Assembly (NCBI GenBank): GCA_003511785.1
Contig: DOIS01000386.1
Coordinates: 1-6,522, forward strand
Length of the DNA stretch: 6,522 nucleotides
Origin: Paracoccaceae bacterium
Lineage (GTDB): Bacteria; Pseudomonadota; Alphaproteobacteria; Rhodobacterales; Rhodobacteraceae
Direction: 5' to 3'
Each line of letters opens with the position of its first letter. Position 1 is the stretch's first letter. Made by a program: the position numbers and the translations under genes. Under the pieces are notes generated by a model. The model had not been told where the DNA came from. It did not search any database and worked only from the letters and a program-made list of their open reading frames with translations. Positions 1 to 5,634 of this stretch are shown piece after piece.

Positions 1-150
1 GCGCTGATCCAGACCGCCGCCGAGACGCCAATTGCGCTGCCCGGGCTGGGAGGCGCGGCCAAGGGCGTGCTCTGCGCCGCGATGGTGCTGGGGCGGCTGG
101 AAACCCTGGCCATCGTCGCGCTGGTGACACCCAACCTGTGGCGTCGCTGA
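1..150 (+). CDS. trkH: TrkH family potassium transporter, C-terminal end (partial)
   Basis: The gene enters from the left edge in frame 1; 49 codons and a TGA stop at 148-150 are visible. The protein would be the membrane channel subunit of Trk, which takes up K+ across the inner membrane together with the cytoplasmic NAD-binding regulator TrkA. The visible part has the family's C-terminal signature: a small-residue stretch and then MVLGRLETLAIVALVTPNLW just before the end, which matches the conserved GRLE-x(n)-P-x-x-W ending of TrkH/TrkG. It contains the start of the last membrane helix. The order trkH-hfq-hflX is usual in Rhodobacterales, where trkA and the ntr two-component genes normally lie further upstream, outside this window. 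Because only the tail is present, TrkH cannot be separated from TrkG or KtrB by sequence alone, but the neighbours favour TrkH. Confidence 0.85.
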   Translation, partial: ALIQTAAETPIALPGLGGAAKGVLCAAMVLGRLETLAIVALVTPNLWRR

Positions 151-193
151 CCATAGCGCCCAAAAATCATGCGGATAGATGGGTGTTTATGGG

Positions 194-222
194 TGGAAAC
201 TCGTCCGCACGCGCTCCATACT
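194..222 (+). promoter_or_regulatory. candidate hfq promoter
   Basis: TGGAAA at 194-199 and CATACT at 217-222 are separated by 17 bases. Each matches four of six positions of the sigma-70 consensus boxes. The pair also looks loosely like a heat-shock (sigma-32/RpoH) promoter, with a GAAA core upstream and CCAT downstream. It lies about 65 bases before the hfq start, in the gap after trkH, so it could give hfq-hflX their own transcript. This is a by-eye match in a GC-rich genome and is only a candidate. Confidence 0.3.
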
Positions 223-261
223 GCCCGAGGGGAGGCCGCGTGTCCCCGAACCGCGCGACTG

Positions 262-289
262 AAAAACAAGGCGAGATTGCAAGAAAAAT
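262..289 (+). promoter_or_regulatory. hfq translation-start region with two (ARN)3 tracts
   Basis: The leader just before hfq has no strong Shine-Dalgarno sequence; the best candidate is AAGGCGAG at 268-275, which leaves 12 bases to the ATG. It does carry two A-rich tracts that read as A-R-N triplets: AAA AAC AAG at 262-270 and AAG AAA AAT at 281-289, the second running into the ATG at 288. A-R-N repeats are the RNA motif bound by the distal face of proteobacterial Hfq, and hfq autoregulation at translation is known in other proteobacteria. The motif and its position are seen; autoregulation here is inferred. Confidence 0.35.
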
Positions 290-527
290 GGCTTCCGACA
301 GACAGAACCTCCAGGACGCGTTCCTGAACACGGTCCGCAAGACCAAGGTGCCGGTGACGATCTTCCTGATCAACGGCGTGAAACTGCAGGGCGTCATCAC
401 CTGGTTCGACAATTTCTGCGTGTTGCTGCGCCGTGACGGCCACGCCCAGCTGGTTTACAAGCACGCGATTTCCACGATCATGCCCTCGCAGCAGATCAGC
501 CTTTACGAGGGCGAAGACGCCTCTTGA
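288..527 (+). CDS. hfq: RNA chaperone Hfq
   Basis: A 79-residue Sm-like protein that forms a hexameric ring, pairs small RNAs with mRNAs and affects their stability and translation in the cytoplasm. The Sm1 region (about residues 21-48, VPVTIFLINGVKLQG through FDNFCVLL) and the Sm2 core YKHAIST (57-63) are intact. Proximal-face uridine-binding residues correspond to Gln9, Asp10, Phe43, Lys58 and His59. The rim is Arg17-Lys18-Thr19-Lys20 instead of the enterobacterial RRER, so it stays basic but is altered. The C-terminal tail is short and acidic (EGEDAS), as in alphaproteobacteria and unlike the long E. coli tail. The start at 288 is chosen because homology begins at MASDRQNLQDAFLN; the same frame is open back to 138, but that part overlaps trkH and resembles nothing. 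The stop shares a base with the hflX start. Confidence 0.97.
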   Translation: MASDRQNLQDAFLNTVRKTKVPVTIFLINGVKLQGVITWFDNFCVLLRRDGHAQLVYKHAISTIMPSQQISLYEGEDAS

Positions 528-1798
528 TGGAACATGACCGGGTCCGCACCCGTGCCTGGGTGCTGCACCCCGATATCCGCACCGACGCCGACCGCCGCGC
601 CCCCGGACCGGCGCTCGAAGAGGCCGCGGCGCTGGCCGCGGCGCTGCCCGATCTCGACGTGATCGGCGCCGAGATCGTGCGCCTGCCCCGGGCCCAGCCG
701 GGGCACCTGTTCGGCACCGGCAAGATCTACGAGATCGCGGCGCATCTGAAGGAAAACGAGATTGGCCTCGTGCTGGTGGACGGGCCTTTGAGCCCGGTGC
801 AGCAGCGCAACCTGGAAAAGGCCTGGGGGGTGAAGATCCTCGACCGCACCGGGCTGATCCTCGAGATTTTCTCGGACCGCGCCGCCACCCGCGAGGGCGT
901 GTTGCAGGTGGAAATGGCCGCGCTGTCCTACCAGCGCACGCGCCTGGTGCGCGCCTGGACCCACCTGGAGCGCCAGCGCGGCGGGCTGGGCTTCGTGGGC
1001 GGGCCGGGCGAGACGCAGATCGAGGCCGACCGGCGGGCCATCGACGACCAGCTGGTGCGCTTGCGCCGGCAACTCGACAAGGTGGTGAAGACGCGCGAGC
1101 TGCACCGGCAGGCCCGCGCCAAGGTGCCTTACCCGATCGTGGCGCTGGTGGGCTATACCAACGCGGGCAAATCGACGCTGTTCAACCGGCTGACCGGCGC
1201 CCAGGTGATGGCCGAGGACATGCTGTTCGCCACGCTCGATCCGACCATGCGCCGGGTGCAGTTGCCCGACGGGCCCGAGGTGATCCTCTCGGACACGGTG
1301 GGGTTCATCAGCGACCTGCCCACCGAACTGGTCGCCGCCTTTCGCGCCACGCTCGAGGAGGTGCTGGCCGCGGACCTGATCGTGCATGTGCGCGACGTGA
1401 GCCATGCCGAGACCGAGGAACAGGCCGACGACGTGCGCGCGATCCTGGCCTCGCTGGGCGTGACCGACGACCGCCCGCTGATCGAGGTCTGGAACAAGCT
1501 GGACCGCCTGCCCCCCGAACTGCGCGAGGCCGCCCGCGCCCGCGCCGCCCGCGACCCTGCCACTTTCGCGATCTCGGCGCTGACCGGCGAGGGGGTGGAC
1601 GAGTTGCTCGCCGCCGTGGCCCGGGCGCTTCAGGGCGCGCGCGTTGAGGCCCGCCTGCACCTGGCCTTCTCCGACGGGCGCAAGCGCGCCTGGCTGTTCG
1701 AGCAGGACGTGGTGCAGGAGGAGACCCAGGCCGGGGAGGGGTTCGAGCTGCGCGTGCTCTGGACCGCCAAGCAGCAGGCCCAGTTCGAGGCGCTCTGA
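527..1798 (+). CDS. hflX: ribosome-associated GTPase HflX
   Basis: A 423-residue GTPase that binds the 50S subunit and splits stalled or stress-inactivated 70S ribosomes. The N-terminal HflX domain (about 1-195) has the hallmark HLFGTGK near 60-66 and the glycine-rich loop GGLGFVGGPGETQIE at 152-166, followed by a helical linker. The G domain has G1 GYTNAGKS (209-216), G2 within ATLDPT (235-240), G3 DTVG (256-259), G4 NKLD (323-326) and G5 SAL (350-352). A C-terminal domain of about 50 residues follows. All key residues are present and the length is normal. ATG 527 overlaps the hfq TGA by one base (TGATG). An in-frame TTG at 524 would add one residue; ATG is preferred as the stronger codon. 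No good ribosome binding site is close, so translation is probably coupled to hfq. Confidence 0.97.
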   Translation: MEHDRVRTRAWVLHPDIRTDADRRAPGPALEEAAALAAALPDLDVIGAEIVRLPRAQPGHLFGTGKIYEIAAHLKENEIGLVLVDGPLSPVQQRNLEKAWGVKILDRTGLILEIFSDRAATREGVLQVEMAALSYQRTRLVRAWTHLERQRGGLGFVGGPGETQIEADRRAIDDQLVRLRRQLDKVVKTRELHRQARAKVPYPIVALVGYTNAGKSTLFNRLTGAQVMAEDMLFATLDPTMRRVQLPDGPEVILSDTVGFISDLPTELVAAFRATLEEVLAADLIVHVRDVSHAETEEQADDVRAILASLGVTDDRPLIEVWNKLDRLPPELREAARARAARDPATFAISALTGEGVDELLAAVARALQGARVEARLHLAFSDGRKRAWLFEQDVVQEETQAGEGFELRVLWTAKQQAQFEAL

Positions 1799-1807
1799 CA
1801 GGCGCGC

Positions 1808-1850
1808 GCGGCCCGCCCAGGGCGCCGCACCCCCTGCTTCTTCTCTTTTT
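1808..1850 (+). terminator. possible terminator after hflX
   Basis: Ten bases after the hflX stop, GCGGC (1808-1812) can pair with GCCGC (1824-1828) around an 11-base loop, and an overlapping GGCGC/GCGCC pairing (1801-1805 with 1822-1826) competes with it. A pyrimidine tract ending in five T follows (about 1838-1850). The T tract starts nine bases after the stem, too far for a standard intrinsic terminator, so confidence is low. No other terminator for hflX is evident except the hairpin cluster downstream. Confidence 0.25.
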
Positions 1851-1856
1851 CATATA

Positions 1857-1900
1857 CCTCCGGGGGTGAGGCGCGCAGCGCCGAGGGGGCAGAGCCCCCT
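1857..1900. repeat. GC-rich hairpin cluster in the convergent hflX/antiporter gap
   Basis: Three inverted repeats lie in 44 bases. CCTC (1857-1860) can pair with GAGG (1868-1871). GGCGC (1870-1874) pairs with GCGCC (1878-1882) around GCA. AGGGGGC (1884-1890) pairs perfectly with GCCCCCT (1894-1900) around AGA. The last hairpin directly abuts the antiporter stop codon (1901-1903). It is symmetric and could stop or stabilise transcripts from either side, but neither strand has a T run right after it, so a simple intrinsic terminator is not shown. Its compact structure resembles the dispersed intergenic hairpin elements found in many high-GC alphaproteobacterial genomes; copy number cannot be judged from one window. 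Confidence 0.5.
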
Positions 1901-3065
1901 TCATCCCTCCGCCGACAGGCGTGCCGTCCGCCTTATCGCGACCCCCGCAGCCACCGGGCCGATCAGTTCGAACACCACCGCCTCCCCGATGGTCAGCGCC
2001 ATGATCCGCGCCCCGTCGCCCGGCATCTGCTCGGCCGCGATCAGTGCCATGCCGATGGCCACGCCCGCCTGCGGCAGCAGCGCCGGCCCGATCCAGGGCC
2101 GCCAGGCCGGCGCGGTCCCTGCCAGCGTGCCCCCCAGCCAACCGCCCGCCACCCGCGCGGCGATGCGCAGCGCGATATAGGCCGCGCCGATCCAGCCCAC
2201 TTCGCGCAGCGCCTGCGCCTCGAGCGTCGCCCCGGCCAGCACGAAGAACAGCACCATGAACGGCCATTGCAGGTTCTCGATCTCGTGGAAGGCGCGGGTA
2301 TGGTGGCGGGCGAAGTTGACGATCACCAGCCCGGCGGTCATGCCGGCGATGAGATAGGACAGCTCCCGCCAGAGCGCGAGTCCGGCGGTCAGGAACACCA
2401 GCCCCAGTGCCTCGACGCGGAGCGGCTCGCCCCGCGTGATGCGCCCGGTCAACACCGCGCCGGGCACACCCAGAGCCAGCCCCAGAGCCACCGCGCCGCC
2501 GATCTCGCGGCCCGCGTCGATCAGCACCGCGCCCGCGGCGCTGCCGTCCCCCGCCTGAACCTGCACGAAAACCCGCGCCACCGAGAACACGATCAGCCCC
2601 CAGGCATCGTCGATGGCCACCACGCCCTTGAGCACCCGGGTGAACCCGTTCTCGACCCCGCTCTGGCGGATCACGTCATAGGTGGCCGCCGGCGCCGTGG
2701 CCGTGGCGATGGCCCCCAGGAGCAGCGCCACCGGCGGCGCCACGCCGAGCGCCCAGAGCCCGGCCGCCACGAGACCGAGCGTCGCCCCCGTCACCGCCAG
2801 CGAGACCACCAGGATCGCCCGCCCGTGCGCCCGAAGCGTCTCGCGCGAGAGCGCGCTGCCCAGCAGGAAGGCCACCATGGTCAGCGCGATCAGCGCGACG
2901 GTGGGATAGAGCGCGGTCAGCGCTTCGGGCACCAGTCCGGCGCCGGCCTCGCCTGCCGCAAGGCCGCACAGCAGGAGCAGCGTGACCCGGGGCAGGGGCG
3001 TGCGCCGCCAGTCCCGCCAGGAACAGCAGGCCCAGCCCGACCAGCGCGTGCGGCAGCGCCTCCAT
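1901..3065 (-). pseudogene. CPA2-type cation:proton antiporter, apparent frameshift near the N-terminus
   Basis: A membrane Na+(K+)/H+ exchanger-type protein of about 387 residues. It begins at ATG 3065 with MEALPHALVGLGLLFLAGLA, a typical first helix for the family, but this frame then loses all membrane character. The rest of the antiporter continues in the neighbouring minus-strand frame from about 3005 (RRTPLPRVTLLLLCGLAAG) to the TGA at 1901. That part has about eleven hydrophobic helices, the ion-site Asp-Asp pair in VAIDDAWGLIVFS (codons at 2606-2611) and a normal C-terminus (FELIGPVAAGVAI). The two halves are offset as by one extra base or a loss of two (modulo three), placed between about 3020 and 2993. 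In-frame starts after the break are GTG 2932 and ATG 2878; either would lack the first helices. The gene follows the acylase stop by four bases. A real lesion, a sequencing error or recoding are all possible; the substrate ion is unknown. Confidence 0.75.
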
Positions 3066-3069
3066 CGGG

Positions 3070-5544
3070 CTAGTCCGCCGGCACCAGCCGCGTCACCCCC
3101 ACCGAGGCCGCCCGCGCCAGCTCGGCATCCAGCGACATCGGGATATACTCGCCGCGCCGCCAGAGCTGCGCCAGGTCGTCGTAGTGGCGCGACAGGAAAT
3201 GACCCGATTGCCCGGTCGAGCTGATGAACACCGAACTGTCGGGATCGGCGAAATCGTAGACCCCGCGATAGCCCGCCCCGTGCACGTTCTGGAACGGGGA
3301 CGGACCCTCGCCCGAGGTGCGCCCGCGCAAGAGCGTGTTGTCGCCTCCGCTTGTCGATTGCCGGATATTGACGAAATACCGCAGGAGCGGCACTTCGCCC
3401 AGCACCGGATGGTCGTGGGTGGCCTGGTGCGCGTCGCCCCAGCGCAGGCTCTCCAGCGCGGTGCCATGGGTCTCGCCGATCCAGACCAGCGCATCGTCCA
3501 GCGCCAGCCGCGCCATCTCGGTGCAGGTCTCCTCGGGCGCGCTCTGGCGCACGTCGCACCAGGCGGCGGCGCCGTCGATGTCCTTGAAGACGCGCTCGAT
3601 GAAGAGCGGCTCGACATGCGTGAATTCATCGGCGAGCGGGCCCAGCTCGTCCTCGATCAGGCGTTTCTGCAAATGCCGCAGCCAGGCGGCATAGATCAGT
3701 GGCTCGGGCAGGTGCTCGTTCATCTCGCCGTTCCAGTCCGCCAGCAGCGCCAGCGCGATCTGGCGCTGGCGCTCGGGCGTGCCGTCGGGAGCGGCCTGGC
3801 CGGTGAACCACAGATCCGCCCCGATCAGCGGCAGGAGCGAGCGCGCGGTGAAGCTCACCGTGTCGAGCTGCGCCTCGATGAAACTGTCGCGGGTATGCAC
3901 CTCGCGCATCTGCATGAGCCGCTGCCAGCGGTTGACGCGCTGGCTGTCGCCCCACTCGAAGGAGATGTGATTGGGGAAGGGGCGCTCGACCGTCTTGTTG
4001 TTGGTGTTGCCCAGGATGCCGCCGCGCGGGCTGACGAATTCGGGGTTCGCGGCATAGGGCACGCGCCCCTGCCAGGCATTCTCGGCCCGCCAGCCCTGGG
4101 CGGGCATCCGGCCTTGCGTCTGGTGGCGCGCGTCGCGGGCGGGGACATAGCCGATGGTCTTCATCGCCACCGTCTCGCGATCGGCCAGCGTCAGGTTCTG
4201 CGCCGGCGCGATATAGCCCTCGCTCGCCGCGATGGCCTCCTCGACCGTGCCCGCGCGCATCACTGCCATGGCGGCCGAGAGCGATGTGTCCTCGGGGCTG
4301 AGCACGGTCCAGGCCAGCGAGGCCACGTGCCCCGGCGGGGTCACCGTCTCCAGGTCGTAATGCGTGCCGGGCAGGACCGGGCCGTTGCGGGTCCAGCGCA
4401 GCGTCAGCGTCACCGGCGGGGCGTCCTTGATCTCGATGATAGAGGGGCGCGTCTCGAAGGTCTCGTATCCCTGCGGGGTCAGGTATTCTTCGGGATTGTC
4501 GGGGTTCAGGCGCTCGATATAGAGATCCTGGTCGTCCACGTAGGCCGTGGTCAGCCCCCAGCCCAGCCGCGCGCTGCGCCCGGTCAGCACCACCGGCACG
4601 CCGGGAATGGTGCCGCCGATCACCCCGCCGCTTTCCAGCTCGAGCCGGGCCAGATACCAGATCGCCGGAGCGGTGAAGCCCAGATGCGGGTCGTTGGCCA
4701 GGAGCGTGCCGCCCGAGGCCGAGCGGTGCGGCGCGGCCGCCCAGGCGTTCGAGGCCCCCGCCAGCCCGCGTTTCGGAACCGGCGAAAGCGGGTGGTCGGG
4801 CAGCGGGGTGCTGCGCGCATGGCGTGGCGCGTCGGGAAACAACGCGGCATATTCCGGCAGCGCCGCGATCCCGGTGCCGGGAATGTCGGGCAGGATGTCG
4901 CGCAGCCGCTCGGCATCGTCCAGCGCCAGCCCCACCCGGGCGCGCAGCACCTCGGATGAGAGATGTCCCGAGAGTTGCAGCCCCATCAGCTTGACGATGG
5001 CCAGCGAATCCGCCGGACGCCACGGCGCCACGGGCGCGTTGAACAGGAACATCTCGGGCGCGCCGCGTCCCAGCGCGCCTTCGTTGATCTCGTCCAGCCG
5101 CGCGTTGACCCCGGCGGCATAGGCTTCGAGTGCCGCGCGCGTCTCGGGCGTCTGCGCCTCGACCGATGCGGCGGCCAGCCGGGCGATGTCGAGCCGGCGC
5201 AGCAGCTTGTCGATGTTGAGCGTCGAGGTGCCGAACACCTCGCTCAGCCGGCCTTGCGCGGTGCGGCGCATGGTGGTCATCTGCCAGAGCCTGTCCTGCG
5301 CATGGGCATAGCCCAGCCCGAAGAACACGCCCGCGTCGCTTGCCCCGAAGATATGCGGCACGTTGGCGTTGTCGCGCAGGATCTCGACCGGATCGCCGGG
5401 GGCGGCCTGGCCCGCGACCTCGAGCGTCTTGTCATAGTCCGGCAGCGACTGCGCCGCCAGATAATAGACCAGCCCCACGGCCAGCACCGCCAGGATCACC
5501 AGCCCGGCAGCAATGCGCAGCAGCCAGCGGAAAACCGTTGCCAT
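3070..5544 (-). CDS. penicillin acylase family protein (Ntn hydrolase), membrane-anchored
   Basis: An 824-residue precursor of the penicillin acylase family, which hydrolyses amide bonds of beta-lactams, acyl-homoserine lactones or related compounds outside the cytoplasm. Residues 6-30 form one hydrophobic helix after Arg6/Arg10, either an uncleaved anchor or a signal peptide. The alpha-chain region follows, with VPHIFGASDAGVFFGLGYAHAQDRLWQM (from 62) as its conserved motif. Autocleavage should occur before Ser265 in GASNAW, making Ser265 the beta-chain N-terminal nucleophile. NDPHLG (284-289) and GNTNNK (512-517, probable oxyanion Asn) are family motifs, as are LRWGDAH (700-706) and GQSGHFLSRHYDD (778-790). 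Cys663 and Cys674 could form a disulfide in the periplasm. The ATG at 5544 has GGAG (5554-5551) six bases upstream, which fixes the start. The gene appears intact and lies upstream of the antiporter in one unit. The natural substrate cannot be read from the sequence. Confidence 0.93.
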   Translation of the reverse strand: MATVFRWLLRIAAGLVILAVLAVGLVYYLAAQSLPDYDKTLEVAGQAAPGDPVEILRDNANVPHIFGASDAGVFFGLGYAHAQDRLWQMTTMRRTAQGRLSEVFGTSTLNIDKLLRRLDIARLAAASVEAQTPETRAALEAYAAGVNARLDEINEGALGRGAPEMFLFNAPVAPWRPADSLAIVKLMGLQLSGHLSSEVLRARVGLALDDAERLRDILPDIPGTGIAALPEYAALFPDAPRHARSTPLPDHPLSPVPKRGLAGASNAWAAAPHRSASGGTLLANDPHLGFTAPAIWYLARLELESGGVIGGTIPGVPVVLTGRSARLGWGLTTAYVDDQDLYIERLNPDNPEEYLTPQGYETFETRPSIIEIKDAPPVTLTLRWTRNGPVLPGTHYDLETVTPPGHVASLAWTVLSPEDTSLSAAMAVMRAGTVEEAIAASEGYIAPAQNLTLADRETVAMKTIGYVPARDARHQTQGRMPAQGWRAENAWQGRVPYAANPEFVSPRGGILGNTNNKTVERPFPNHISFEWGDSQRVNRWQRLMQMREVHTRDSFIEAQLDTVSFTARSLLPLIGADLWFTGQAAPDGTPERQRQIALALLADWNGEMNEHLPEPLIYAAWLRHLQKRLIEDELGPLADEFTHVEPLFIERVFKDIDGAAAWCDVRQSAPEETCTEMARLALDDALVWIGETHGTALESLRWGDAHQATHDHPVLGEVPLLRYFVNIRQSTSGGDNTLLRGRTSGEGPSPFQNVHGAGYRGVYDFADPDSSVFISSTGQSGHFLSRHYDDLAQLWRRGEYIPMSLDAELARAASVGVTRLVPAD

Positions 5545-5634
5545 ATCAGACTCCTGCAGGTTTGATCGCGCGAAACTGCCTGTTAGGTATCACAGGCCGC
5601 AGGCAAAGCGCGAGACGCAAAAGAGGGGAGCGAC
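5545..5634. promoter_or_regulatory. divergent promoter region with inverted repeat
   Basis: This 90-base gap lies between the divergent starts of the acylase and the dehydrogenase and must hold the promoters of both. GCCTGT (5578-5583) and ACAGGC (5592-5597) form a perfect 6-base inverted repeat around 8 bases, near the middle of the gap, where a dimeric repressor or activator could sit. A weak plus-strand -35-like TTGATC lies at 5562-5567, 16 bases before TAGGTA (5584-5589), which falls in the loop of the repeat. No clear -10 box was found on the minus strand. The operator role is inferred only from position and symmetry. Confidence 0.35.

Noticed and set aside
229..247. A GGGGA/TCCCC hairpin in the trkH-hfq gap as a trkH terminator
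   Set aside because: It has only five pairs, a nine-base loop and no T run after it; chance pairing is likely in this base composition.
138..287. A 50-codon N-terminal extension of Hfq in the same open frame
   Set aside because: It overlaps the trkH end, has no resemblance to Hfq and would be unlike any known family member. The conserved protein starts at 288.
503..1660. A 385-codon open frame on the minus strand opposite hflX
   Set aside because: It runs fully antisense to a well-conserved GTPase. Its composition (rich in H, Q, G, R and A) is typical of shadow frames in high-GC DNA.
1308..2267. A minus-strand open frame across hflX, the gap and the antiporter, including GGAGG three bases before an ATG at 1853
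   Set aside because: The apparent ribosome binding site and ATG arise from the hairpin element. The spacing is too short, and the encoded residues are R/A/P/G-rich with no family resemblance.
2985..3005. Programmed +1 ribosomal frameshifting in the antiporter
   Set aside because: Proline codons (CCT, CCG) are present, but the tRNA would not re-pair well after a +1 slip on either, and no stimulatory stop codon is placed there. An indel is the simpler explanation.
2267..3073. A 268-codon plus-strand open frame opposite the antiporter
   Set aside because: Antisense to membrane-protein coding sequence with clear helices and motifs; composition is that of a shadow frame.
3066..3559. Extension of the antiporter's second frame upstream to 3559, giving a 552-residue protein
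   Set aside because: The extra 160 or so residues are an out-of-frame reading of the acylase C-terminus, arginine- and glycine-rich and without domain character. The frameshift explanation from ATG 3065 fits better.
3184..4959. A 591-codon plus-strand open frame opposite the acylase
   Set aside because: It is antisense to a gene with intact motifs throughout, has no recognisable domain and has low-complexity R/G/A/H/Q composition.
5553..5573. Palindromes CCTGCAGG (5553-5560) and TCGCGCGA (5566-5573) as operators
   Set aside because: Short self-complementary GC words are common here, and the first simply includes the acylase ribosome binding site.
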